Assembly: GCA_028095005.1 (NCBI GenBank)
Contig: CM051463.1
Coordinates: 64,332,251 to 64,396,250 of the forward strand
From: Rhynchospora pubera
Lineage: Eukaryota; Streptophyta; Magnoliopsida; Poales; Cyperaceae
Direction of reading: 5' to 3'
DNA length: 64,000 nucleotides
Shown here: piece by piece, positions 1 to 12,143 of the stretch
Layout: each line of letters starts with the position of its first letter
How positions within the stretch are numbered: the first letter of the stretch is position 1
The notes under the pieces: generated by a model
Databases searched by the model: none
What the model was told of the DNA's origin: nothing
The model's input: only the letters and a program-made list of their open reading frames with translations
Made by a program: the position numbers and the translations under genes

Positions 1-600
1 TACAAAGGCATAATCCTTTCAGAATGTTCGAAGTTTTATTAATCCTTTCTGCATTTGTAGGGATACAAAGGCATAATTTGAACATTAAAACTTTAAACAT
101 GCTTAACTTTTGATAGGAAGGTCCGTTTGGGGCGATCGAGCACAATCCGGAAAGCTGGTGACGAGATCTACACGTTTTATAGGGGTGAGACCCCGTAACG
201 ACCATTTTCGAAGCCAAAAAACGCTCTCTGGACCTCCTAAATCCACTTTGAAAGTTTGCAAACCTAAAAACCACTCTAAACTACTAAAAAAGTTTTTAAA
301 ATCATAAATTAATCATTAAAAAGAGAAATGCAGTAAATCAAGTGAATTTAGTCTTTCTTCTCCGTCTCAGTAAAACATCAATCTCGTGTGATTCCTTTCT
401 AACGCAATCCAGAAAGTGCTGCCTTGATCATGAGACTCGATATGATTGTTTAATATATAATGTGAAAATAATATATATACAGAGGACGACATCCGGGACG
501 CATATCAAATGGTTGTTTAAATTAATTAAAAATTTATACTTAATTATTCATTTTTAATTAAATAAATTAATTAAATTTATATTTAATTAAATAAATTAAT

Positions 601-895
601 TAAAAGGAAAATAAATTTAATTTTCCAAAAAAATACTAAATTACATATAAAATTTTGTTTAATTATTCCTGATTTTTTTTATATTTTTTCAATATTTTGA
701 GAATATATTATCTATTTTTCTAATTAATTAACTAATTAATAAACTAATAAAAAGAAAAAAAATTTAATTTCCCCAAAAAATACTAAATAACATATAAAAT
801 TTAGTTTAATTATTCCTGATTTTTTCCATATTTTTTCAATATTTTTACAATATATTATCTATTTTTCTAATTATTTAATTAACTAATAAATTAAA
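601..895. repeat. AT-rich tandem duplication, period about 147 bp
   Basis: Two consecutive copies start near 601 and 748. Each carries the same ordered words: a TTTAATTT block, CCAAAAAAATACTAAA, ACATATAAAATTT, TTTAATTATTCCTGATTTTTT, then CAATATTTT and TATATTATCTATTTTTCTAATTA. Copies differ by scattered substitutions and small indels. Confidence 0.7.
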
Positions 896-937
896 TAAAT
901 AAATAAATAATATATAAAAAAATTAAAAAGCTATGAT

Positions 938-1045
938 CGGAATCCCGGATTCCGATCTTAGCTAAGGTAGGGATCCGAGATTCCGATCTTAGCTAAGGTA
1001 GGAATCCGGGATTCCGATCTTACGTTCGGAATCTGGGATTTCGAT
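938..1045. repeat. 31-bp tandem repeat with an internal palindrome
   Basis: Units begin at 941, 972, 1003 and 1030. The first two are 31 bp long and end in CTTAGCTAAGGTAGG, the third is shortened to 27 bp and the fourth is decayed. Each unit has the core GGATTCCGATCTTA. The first unit with its left flank forms an inverted pair around a CCCGGG-like centre (GATCGGAATCC and GGATTCCGATC), so each unit can fold into a short hairpin. It is GC-rich relative to its flanks. It may be a subterminal repeat of a transposon. Confidence 0.75.
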
Positions 1046-2475
1046 CTCGTGATACTATTTAAAAAAATATTATTATATTGATATTATATTTAATATATTA
1101 TATTAATTTAGTATTATTTTTTAAAATTTCGGTTCTCCAACTCTTTAATTGAGTTCCGAATCTGGAAAGGAAGCCTACGTAACCACCATGAAATTCAGTT
1201 AGTCTATTGTGGCCATCATTTCTCCAAGAATTTGTGTAATAATGATAAAATATATGTACAGACAGTCGTAAATTGAAACTCTTCGTAGGTGATCATAATC
1301 ATTGTTCCAGTACGGCATACCTAAAGACGAAGCCGCATGTGCCTAACCAGAAAATTTATTCTTAACATGCGACAATTATCTAATATTAACAATTTGCATT
1401 GAAGGAACCTTACGAACAAGGAGGTTTAAATTTGTTCAAAGATATCAAAGAAACCTTCACGCATTGTAAAAAATAAAAGCCATAAATAATATCATTTTCA
1501 TTACAACAAACTATTAAATAATTTAATATCTTTCATACAACAGAAAAATTCTTTTACAGTCAAAATTTGGAAGATACAATCTACAAAATTGTGTTCATCT
1601 CCCGTGCAACATAGCCTATGCAAGCACAGAGCATTTCCCGTGCTTCTTCGCCTAGTGGCGCAAATGCAAATTACCATACAAATCTTCAGACTGAAATACA
1701 ATTTGATTAACTCTCAATCAGAAAATAAAGGAAAACCGTATTAAAGGTAAACTCTTCACCAGAATAAGAAGTGCTTACAATAGTTGCAAACCTTTTCCTA
1801 ATAACTATAGTCAAAACTGAAAGAACTTTCTCAAAAGTCCCTCAACTTCACCCAATCTGCTTACCGTACTTTGATCTATACAATTTTAGTTGGCAACTTT
1901 TAACTCCTATCAAAATCGATTATTTTCTCTGTTCCAAGTTCAACATTATAAGTAAATCTTATAGTATGTTTTAAAAAAACTAGCTTATAAACTTATATTA
2001 AGCCATAAAAATTGACTTGTAAGCCAGGCAACTAATAATTTCCTTATGATTATTCAGTATTATTTTGTCAAAAGCATTAACCTCGTAATTACACAAGTAG
2101 TTGTGGAAAGGTTCTTTGCGAAATAAAGATGTGTTTTTATTTCTGCTCCATATATTTCTAATAAATAGACTTTCTCCCCCCCTCAAAAGAGAGATTATAA
2201 TGACAACAAACTTATTTGACAACAATGACAACCCATCAAAGAGTTATTGACATTTAAGCAAATAAATATATAGATATTTTTTTTGTAGTTTAGATAGAAT
2301 GTGTATCAAATTTGAAACAAATTGAAAATTGGTTTATGATCCAGGCAGCTATTTCAAACAGCAGTTCAATGTTAGTGGCACTTGATCAATGGTCAATTGA
2401 TTCTCAAATTGCATCAAATTTTATACATAATCTATCTAAACCATAAAGAATATGTTTCTCTATTTTGATAACCAA

Positions 2476-2576
2476 TTTGTTGGTTGTTGTTGTTACATAT
2501 CCCTTCTGTCCTTCCCAAGGGAAAATTAGCCCCAACTTGTTTGGAACAAAAGGCTTAGTTGTTGTTGTTGTTGAAG
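2476..2576 (+). mobile_element. SINE-like 3' tail ending in (TTG)n
   Basis: The sequence CCAACTTGTTTGGAACAAA followed by GGCTTAGTTG and several TTG units matches the 3' end style of TS-type plant SINEs and related LINE tails. A sister copy in the opposite orientation lies at 17289-17510. The 5' boundary and target duplications are not clear, so this is a partial element. Confidence 0.5.
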
Positions 2577-3113
2577 AAAAAGAAAAGTTGGTCTCCAACA
2601 AGATATTAAAGCATAGATCATGATAAGCAGGCTAATAAGCTATTGGATTTCAAAAATCAAACTCTAGAGCCAACGTGCCAATACACATTTACTTCGCAAA
2701 GCACTTAGCACAACACATTGGATGAATATATGTTGTTCTTACAAAACAGTTAGTTCAACCTATTAATAGATTCATTTTGTTCGAGGAACAAGTCATAATT
2801 TGTGTGTAATGTCAAATTAAAGCATATACAGTGGCCCAATTTGGATAAAAGTTAACCTTACCCACTAAACTCGGATAAATTAAAGCCAAGTGACAAAAAA
2901 AAAAAAAAGAGTTGACATACCTCCCATAAATGTACCCATTAATATAAAAATGATCTAATGATGCAACAGACTCCATAGACTATTCTTGGTTAGTTCTCAA
3001 CTTCACAGGGTTATGTAGGGTAATCTGTAATAAGGCTTACGCCTTTTACTAATTCCCGCGCTCTTTTACTCGTTAGGTTGTCAAATGCTATAAAAAGAAA
3101 AGGAACCTGAAAT

Positions 3114-6100
3114 TTAGAATTGGGCATTGCTCAGAAATGTGACCATGCATCTGGTATTCTGGAACATTTTATCTATTCTCTGCCAAACTGAGCTCTGAAC
3201 TTCCAGAAGCTTTCTGACCTTATCCTGTAATTCTGAGTGTTGCCTCACTGTTTCTCCATGAATCTGTTATGTAAGATCGCAACACACTTAATAAATTAGA
3301 AGATAAGTCAAGTTTTAGATTGTATCGAATTTACCAAAAAAATCAGTAACTTATTTCGAGAGTTCTTCATAACAGATCTCAGAAGTGCTTCTTTAGGACA
3401 ATAAGTTTCTTTAGAAAAGAAAAAGAATAATGCCAATTTTACTGCTCGTACTACTGAATTTTGAAAGAGATGTTCGTGTGGGTGTGTGAAATAAAAGGAT
3501 TATTTGATTAAAAAATACAACAACAGGGAATCAGACCTTAAGAAATAACTTGATAAGGGCTTGTATAAACTCAAAATTATTCCTGACAGAGATCTCGTGA
3601 ATAAAGTAGTCTAAAAGTAAAGATATAGAAGCAAATTCCGGCTTCTTCTCTAGGACTTCAAGATCGTCATCTTCCTCTAGAATTTGTAGCATACGCAATT
3701 CCATGTCAAGAGAAGAAGGTGACAGCCCTTTTAAGTACTTGGTGAATTCTGAGACTGAAATTAACAGAGGATGATTTTAAAAAATAAAGCAGCTATGTCA
3801 ACAACAGATTAAAAACTCATCAGATAGAGGTTCGAAATCCCTTCTTTTCTAAGTACATCTTTAACTTCAAAAATTAGTAGTTCAGCTTAAGGACATCAAA
3901 ATGAGATTCTAAAAACATAAGTTGGCAAGTTATAAAATGAGATCGTGCAGTACAACTTACAGTTATTTTCCTCTGCGAACTTCTGCAAGAGCTTTAAAAA
4001 TTGAGAAGACAAATCGATCTTTTTGGTACCATTAGTTTGGCCATTGCTTTTAACATCTCTCACTTCAGTTGAAGCATCAGTGTCTGTCTTAAATGTTATT
4101 TCCCCAGAGAGAGAGGGAATTGATGGCAAGAAAAATGGAGCCTTCTTCGGTTTCTTCGGTGGCTCAACAGGTTTATTTCGAGCCTGTTTAAACAGCGTTC
4201 ATTGTTAAGGCGTAATCAGATAGTAAGTTGTAACTTTAAAGATGTTCAGTACCACAAGGTATTTACAGTAAGTAAACAAACCCACAACAATAAATTTTAA
4301 CAGAAATTATAAGTGCCATCGGCAAATATACCATCCCAGCCATCGCTAAATACAAAGTGAACATATATAGCAAATAAGGTAAACATATAGACAATCTAAG
4401 TGAACACTTACAAACAAATAAGTGTTGTCATCACTTGTTCAGAAGTTTACATATATATTCAACTTATTTTCATTGAACTTATTTGTTTGTATGTGTTCAC
4501 TTAGATCGTCTATATGTTCATTTTGTTTGCTGTATATGTTCACTTTATATTTAGCGATGGCAGGGATGGCAAAACTGCAGATGGCAGTAATCAATTTCCA
4601 AATTTTAACACCAAATAAGTCATGACTAAGCAGTTATCTGGCAAATATTCAGCTGGAAACCAACATTATGCAGCCTCCAGGTAAGTTACAGTATTTATTA
4701 TCTAAAATAAGCCTTGATTCGCAACACATCGTATAAATTTCATTACCGAACATGTTCAAGTACAGTACCCAGCTTAGTTCTGTACAGGTATGCAGAGGTA
4801 CTATGCAATGCAGTACAGTAATACTTCGATAAAACAAACCTTTATGATATCTATGTTGGTTAGGCTTTGCCACTGGCTCCTGGGAAGCAGTGATAGTGTG
4901 ACTAGATTTGGTATTTGATGGTCAAGAAGTGCAAACATCGGTTGTTCTTTTCGAATGTCATACTGATTAGTTGAATCTTTATCATTTTGTTCTCCATCAT
5001 ATGCCTCTTTTGAAGATAATTGCGGCAATTTGACATTTCTCACATGTCCACTATTTGCATAATTGTTAAGATTGGTAGATCCACAGAACATGGCTTGATT
5101 AACCCTATATTTGTAAATATGAAAGATCATAAGACCCAAAGCACAGATAAGAACAAGGATATATTACATTTTCTAAAATAGGGGCCAAAACAGCATGACA
5201 ACTAGTCTAACATACCTTTCTAATCTAGCATATGTTGTTTTGACCTAATATATATACATCTTTAATACACTTTGTTTCACGTAACTCACCATATTAATGA
5301 AATGTATCTCATTTGGATGGAGGCTGTTGTGATACTATGTTGGTGTTCTTGCAGCAAGATGTGGGATGTCAAGTAACCTTTTTAAATTTTTCTCAAGAAA
5401 AAAATATTTACTGGAAACATACCAAAGATAAACCCCATTTTGATCGACATGTGAGGTCGCCAAAATATCCATGGCAGGAGAGAGTGAAAGTGCAGTCACT
5501 GCCACATCCATTTTCATTGCATCTATCTGCCTGGCCAATATAACATCCCAAATTCTGAGGGTCCCATCCATGCTAGAAGACAAAAGCCACTTTCCATCTT
5601 CACTAAAACATGCGTCAGTGATGCGGTCAGTATGACCCTCAAATTTCCGCACTATACGTTGGCCCACTACATCATAGACACGTATTACCATGTCATCGGC
5701 CACAATCGCCAAAAGACCTGGATGGAATGATGATTTAAAGAAATCGTGTAAGAATGATTGATTCAGCCATTTATTTGTCACTAAAAGCACACAATTAGTT
5801 TTAGGCCTAAAGACCTCATATTATAATGTTGTCCCTGATAAATTTGAACGTTATGAAACCAATAAAGTAAAAGACACAGCACCACCATGCCCATTGTAGG
5901 AAATTAAAAGGGCAACTCTAGCTCTAGACACCTGATCTCACAGAGAGTTCCAGCAGAATGAAATGAGGGAATAGTGCATTGTTATATCAGTAGTTGTAGA
6001 GATAAAATACAATATTTTAAGAAATTGGATGTTAGACACAGTTTAACTTTAATTCTATTGTACACATTTTAGATAGAAAGAAGGACCAAATATCAATTTC

Positions 6101-8027
6101 TTAAAGCAACATATCAATATTTGCAGAACAGGATATTTAACATATTCGGCCAGACGTCAGTATGCTCACAAAAATGATAATCATCATACCATTTGGTCGA
6201 TGAAATACAATTTTAGTAGTGGATCGCTCAACATCCCATCTTGACTTGACTTCCCGAGCTTTGAAATCCCACACCTACATGAAATCAAATCCTTTCTAGA
6301 AAAAACCATTGCTCCAAATCATGGTAAATCTATTATATGATGTAATATTCATTTAACAAGATATTTACACTACTTGTTTAGAACCACCAAAAGTTTGGTA
6401 CATGCTACAAATTTACTAAGGTAAAGAACCTCTACACAAGTCAAAACTTGTTCTATTCTTTTGTAAACCAGATTTTAAAAACTATATATGTCATGCAAAG
6501 AAAAGGTATATTGGATTAGAAACAGTAGAACAGTCAAATAATGGATATATTGAATCAAGCAATTTAGTAGAACTTATTTTTGTGTTTGTAATCATTACAT
6601 GAATGTAAATAGACACACAAAATTGGCATTCATATTTAATTACCTTTACATCTCCATGATATCCTGCACTTATTAGTAAGCTATTTGTTGCATCACAAGC
6701 TATTCCTACCACCTCTCCATCATGTGCTGTCAGACTCTCCGAAGACTTGTCAACATAATTACCACGGCTCAACCCTGATTGGAGGTTAAATCTCTCAATC
6801 CAACCGCCCTCAGTGCCTATTACAGCAAAGTTACCACATGCACTAATTGCACAAGCCTGCCAAAAAAATAATAATAAATAAATTACTCACAACTATTAAC
6901 TCAAAATTTTTGCCTTTAAGAAAAAAAAAAAAATTTCTGGGTCGAATGTACATATCAAGGATAGTGCTCTTGGAATTATGATTTTCAGGTCAAATGAGCT
7001 TAATATTTATGTTATTATTACTCTCAAGAAAAAAATATCAAACTGCAATTGCAAGCAAGACGCCAAATATGAAAATATTGAAGTTGTAATTAACCCAGAC
7101 AGGTCTAAAATCTCCAAAAGTCAAATACAGTGAAATTCAGATTAAAGGAATAACAAAATGGTAGTTGAGATTTGACAAAAGATCAAATTCAGATATGAAA
7201 ATAACATGTTCATGTGAAAAAATCAAATAGCATACTTTGATTGCCGTCTGGTGTACTGATGAAGGTTTCAAAATATGTTCACCCAGTACAAAATTCTGAA
7301 GTCGCCAAACATAAGCCCGTGAAGTGTCCATATGACATGTCACCACATTGCACCAGTCACGTTCCCTTATCTCAGCTACATTGTTTAAAATACAGTTAAT
7401 CATGAGGTATCCATCCTGATGGATAGGAGAGTAAGAATAAACAATGTACCGCAGTCGAAAGCAATCACAGGCTTCAGCTTGATATCCTCCTCCTAGTATG
7501 AATAGGAGAAAATAAATATATAACTTTAAACATAACAATAAATAATATAGGATTTACACAAACAACAGTAAAGATCTATATTCATATCAACCCTGTACCT
7601 TTGCTCGTATCCTCTTGGCTCTTTTCGCAACATGCTTCTGTGAAAGCTCTCTGCTTTGTTGATCCTGATGAGTTTGTAGACACAATTTTCAGAATTTCCT
7701 TGAATCGTGACCTCAAGGGAAACATATCCAAATTTTCAAACAACTCAACTCACATAGTTACATTAAGACAAACTAAAAAATTACCCGGGCAACAGAGAAA
7801 AGACGGAAAGCACGGTCTTGACCAGCAGACAATATGTGCCTTCCATTACCATAGAACCTGGTTTGAAAATGTTAGAATCAAGAATATATTAAATGAACAA
7901 AAGTGCAGTAAACTGGATCATTCCAGCATTGCTATCTGACCTTATGCATAGAGGTGGTGCACTATGGCCACTACGAAACCGCAATAGCCTCGCTTCCCCG
8001 TCAGTATTGTCAAAAATCCACATCTTT

Positions 8028-8063
<36 letters not shown>

Positions 8064-11000
8064 GATAGTCATTGAGACATTTATATCCAAAGAATACAGA
8101 ATCATATCAACTAAGGAATAATAAAATTATTATAAAGGGTGGCTAAGTTGCAAGAGACTGCCTACACATTAAAAATGTCGGCACCAATACTTACAACACA
8201 AAATTATAACAAACATTTTCCAGGAGTGTCTTACAGCTTTCACTTCTTATTTGTTTAGAGACTTTTGTTTGGCTTCATTTTTGTCAAGGAAAGGGGAAAA
8301 CAAAATTAGTAAAAAAATAATTTATCTAATCCCTCAGGAATAGTCCTGTAAATTAGAGCACTGCCAAAGAAACAATTACAGATACTCTCTTTCACATTTC
8401 TTTCGCATTATGAATAAACAAATAAACATTATCATTGGATTTTCTATACTCAGCTTGACCAAAATGACCTTGAATTTTCCTAATGTACTTCTAGAGTTCC
8501 TGTACTTGTCCTTTCCTTTGAAGAAATATATTTTTTGAAGCAAAAGTTTTTTTTTTCTAAATACTTAGAATCCTTAATTCCCAACAAAGAACAGCAATAA
8601 GCAAGAAAAGAAAAAATAAGCAACAGGACAAACAAAATCATCCAAACTAAAAGATAAAACAGAAGAGCAAAATAAATAAATAAATAATCCTCTTACTTTA
8701 ATTGAGTTATCAGTAGCAGAGCTCAAGAGGACAGGTTTATTGACAAAAAAATGAAGAGAAATGATAGAAGCATCATGAGCCTCTCTAATAACAGTTTGGA
8801 GCCTTCCTTTCTCTAGGTTCCATATGCTGATCACTCCTGATGAGCCACCAGATGCAAGAAGGGGCTCCCCATCTGGCATAAGCACAAAAGAGAGAGAAAG
8901 AGACAAATTACATTATACATCAATTTCAATTTGTTGCATGTTTAGCTTAGTCTCAATTATGAAGATTTGAAAAGACTATAAAAGAAATGACAGACAGAGG
9001 CCATCCTTTTAGGATTGACAATGGAAGATTTTTAGATATTTTAGCAGAATATAGGATGATATTGCAGGACTTCAGTAAAAGTGCTTAGAAGGGTTACCAT
9101 TTGGCATCACGCTTAGGTTTTCCATGTTTTCTTTTCCTTTCTTACTTTAACAATTAGCCGGTAAGGTACTAAACAGAAGTGAATGCCACAGGCATATGGT
9201 ATAGTCATACATGGCTCTGCACTGGTATCACCAAAACAGTGCCAAAGATACTACCACTACCAGTGGTAATGGCCACCTATCTGTAATGGCCACCAAACAT
9301 ACATACCTGTTCTAAAAGACAAGGAGGTGACAGCCCCACGGATTGAATGGGAGAAGGATTTTAGTTCCTCATCGTACCGCAAATTATGCAAGTGAATAGT
9401 GCCATCAGCACAGCCCACAGAAACAATATCTAATGCTGGAGAGGCCACACAGCAGGTCACTGGTGAAGACCAGCCCTTGAATTCGTAGATCTTTTTCTTT
9501 GTGCTTATATTCCATAATTGCAAAGGTCCCTCTTGACTACCGATTAATACCTGTTTTGAAAAGCATTGACCATAGTTTGAAAATGAAATTTCAAGTATGT
9601 CATCCGAGATATTTTGAACTAAGAACAAAACTAATCTGGTTAAGAATCTTGTAAAATGTATATTTAATAGCTATAAAAATCAAACTTTTTGGGCATCACA
9701 GTACCAGGTTGTGCAGTACTAACATGAAATAGTTAAATGAAGCAGCAGAAAAATTGAATGAAACCTACTTAATACAAAGCATTCACCAATCACAAAGCTT
9801 TATAAACAGGAAAGTCTGAACATTGAGGTGCAGTAAAATTATCATAAATTATCCTAAGTCAGATGAAGTACCCAAGACATAAATAGGTCTAAAAAAAACC
9901 TCTTTCCAGGGATTATTAGGCTGCCATCATAACATACAATGAGAAAATGCACCAAATCAATCAGCATTACACACTTGCACTCAGTCCCCACTGCCATGGA
10001 AGTAATCATTTACTCAAAAGGTAAAGCAGTTAAAGTACCTTGTTTAGGTAAGTATCAGGATGCACGATACATGTTGGTGTGAACTTATGATCTAGTTTTA
10101 TGTGTGAAACAGGTTCAAGGTTCAAACTCTCTCCTTTAAATAACCACACATATATATTCCCTTTGGTATCTGAACTCAATATATGGTCTCCCAATAGAAA
10201 GAGAGAGCTAATTTTTTCATTGTGCTTGCTCCATGTGGCTACCTAAAATGTCATTCCAAAAAAAAAAAAATTACAAAAAATATAATAAATTCCTATAGCA
10301 CGTAACAACTGAGAAACTCAATAATTGTTGTGCCAAGTGCAAACTGTAAAGAAAATGAGCTTTCCATCCAAGCTATAGGTCCAACCCAAATTAAGAATTG
10401 GTTAATTGCTGCTATGCCTTCCTAGTTCCTAAAACCAGCAACTATATGTATATCCCTCAATACCCAAATTGTCATATATATGGTTGGGTTATTGAATGGA
10501 AAGTATTAACTTCAGAAGTTCCAGAGATCATAGCAGAAACTGGATTGAAATGAGATACAAAGGAACTTGAAAGCATTAACTTTAAGAAATTATATTTATA
10601 TAAACATGTAAAGAATTTTTACCTGTTGGGCACGCTTAAAGACTCCAATTTGAGTCCCATATGCAGCAAAGGTGTAATCTTTGTAAGATGCAAGGGCTCG
10701 AATCTTCTTTGGTAGCTGAGGTCCTGAGCAAAAGAATACAGTTTAAACCCATACTAACTATAGTATAGTAAGCTAATGCTACAAGTACGAAGACCTGGTA
10801 TTAGCTTTTTGATGAATAGGAGAAGCGCTGAAGCAAATAATAGGACACATGGGACCCATGGACAATGGTAACAGCCTTATAGTTCGGCAAGTCATTTGTT
10901 AAATGGAAAACTTGCATTAAAATTGCATCATTTTCGAGAGCATATAGAAATGCTAACAAATACATTTGTGGCGATTGTCAAATTCAGAAGAGATTTGTGG

Positions 11001-11375
11001 CAATTGTCAGAATTGCCGAGCTAATTCATTGTGGATGGATCCCAAGTTCCCAACCTATAATAAAAATGCTAACAAAGATAAACACATACCAGCAAAAGCC
11101 AATGTCAGTTTAGCACACTGCAACAAAAGCAAAAGGCAAAAGGAAACCTTAAAAATAAAATTATACATAACAACAATGAACAACATAACTTAAAAATAAA
11201 GGCTGAAAAAACGAAATAATTGGGGCAGAAGCAGGAAAGAAGAGATTACATCATAGACTTGCCAGGCCTTTCCGATACTGACAGTGACGAAGGTCTCTGT
11301 GCCGAGGCGCTGCACCGAGAAAGGCACCCCAGCTGTTATGTACCCTATTGCTCTGTACGGCTCGAAAATTCCCAT
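3114..11375 (-). CDS. UTP21: U3 snoRNA-associated WD40 protein UTP21 (WDR36 homolog)
   Basis: UTP21 is a UTP-B subunit of the small-subunit processome, which acts in the nucleolus on early 18S rRNA processing. Eighteen exons join in frame to 910 aa, the expected family length: 11375-11250, 11117-11090, 10723-10623, 10242-10039, 9550-9307, 8872-8697, 8023-7941, 7857-7785, 7664-7599, 7492-7450, 7375-7236, 6856-6644, 6274-6190, 5717-5423, 5104-4840, 4183-3961, 3754-3537, 3263-3114. The start is MGIFEPYRAIGY; the stop is TAA. Residues 1 to about 625 are WD40 repeats (ASGGSSGVISIWNLEKG, LLSSSMDGTLRIWD) that should form two beta-propellers. From about 640 to the end is the Utp21 domain, with LLPRSQWQSL, ARNKPVEPPKKPKKAPFFLP and a Leu-rich helical C-terminus. 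All introns are GT-AG. The intron at 4184-4839 carries a fold-back element. Identity rests on domain order and motif recall, with no alignment run. Confidence 0.95.
4303..4600. mobile_element. Fold-back MITE in a UTP21 intron
   Basis: The arms at about 4303-4422 and 4479-4600 are inverted copies of each other. Both contain GCCATCGCTAAATA, AAAGTGAACATATA, CATATAGAC and ACAAACAAATAAG in order, with a loop of about 56 bp. It lies wholly within the intron between the exons at 5104-4840 and 4183-3961. Target duplications were not resolved. Confidence 0.7.
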
Positions 11376-12143
11376 TGAATCAAGTTTGATCAGAGTCTTT
11401 AGCTTCTTTCCTCTTTATTTTTCTGATATAGAGAGAGGTTTTCCCTTTTCGGAGCGACTAAAGCTCGCTCACTTCGGCCAGGGTTTATTGCCAAGGTTTT
11501 GGCCTCTTTGTGGTACACGGCGGCGGGAGAGTGGCGAAGGGGCTGTTATATTGTCGGATCCTAAATTGCGACCCGGATCCGAATTATTGCAACTTGGACT
11601 TGGACACCGCGCCTTCCGGTTCCGGGTCGGATCGCGGGGCCAGCATAATTAGCGGACCCAACTCCAAGCAAACTTGAGTTTTGGTTTACAGGCCTCTCTG
11701 GATCACCATCTAACAAGACTAGGAATTGGGCTTTAATGTTCGCATGTTCATTTCCGTAGCAACTTAGAAACGTTTATGTTCGCATGTTCATTTCGGTATA
11801 CTAATACATTGGAAAATGGTCTCGCTAATAATTGATAATAACGAAATTGATAGCAGGGATTCTAAAATGCGTATCCATTCATCAGAAAGCAACTATTTCA
11901 TTATAATTTTGCAAGGTAACACACATAAACAACCCACTACCGCTATAAGACCTTTCTCATATGTGCACATCAATACATGGACACCAGAGTCTTAACATAT
12001 CGTGTTCAATTATCAATTGTACAGGGAAAGAGAGATGCAGGCAAAAACTAACGGAAAATTTGTGATGATTACCCGGACAATCTAAACCTATGGGAAAAAC
12101 CAATAACATACCCCACCTAAATTGTAAAAAAATAAAATCAAAA
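11376..12143. other. UTP21 promoter and TIP1 3' UTR interval
   Basis: The two minus-strand genes are head to tail with 768 bp between them. The UTP21 leader and promoter should occupy about 11376-11760, which is locally GC-rich at 11510-11640 and includes a site II-like TGGGCT at 11727-11732. The remainder to 12143 should be TIP1 3' UTR. No gene of its own is seen. Confidence 0.6.

Larger units (their letters stand above)
1..3113. other. Gene-free AT-rich region downstream of UTP21
   Basis: I see no convincing coding exon here. The first 1.2 kb looks like repeat or transposon-derived DNA. It has a short direct repeat (TACAAAGGCATAAT at 1 and again near 64), a more GC-rich patch at about 110-260 that resembles retrotransposon terminal sequence but lacks recognisable ends, and then two tandem-repeat blocks that are listed separately. 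From 1200 to 2450 the DNA is unremarkable and AT-rich. The part just below 3113 should hold the 3' UTR of UTP21, but I could not fix a poly-A site. Confidence 0.6.

Noticed and set aside
110..557. Short open frames at the window start
   Set aside because: No domain, start context or splice logic; composition is as expected for AT-rich repeat DNA.
938..1045. CRISPR array
   Set aside because: The units are contiguous with no unique spacers, and this is a plant nuclear sequence.
8035..8059. (GA)n run, with similar tracts at 14305, 38206, 38570 and 59719
   Set aside because: Ordinary plant microsatellites in introns or leaders, not worth separate findings.
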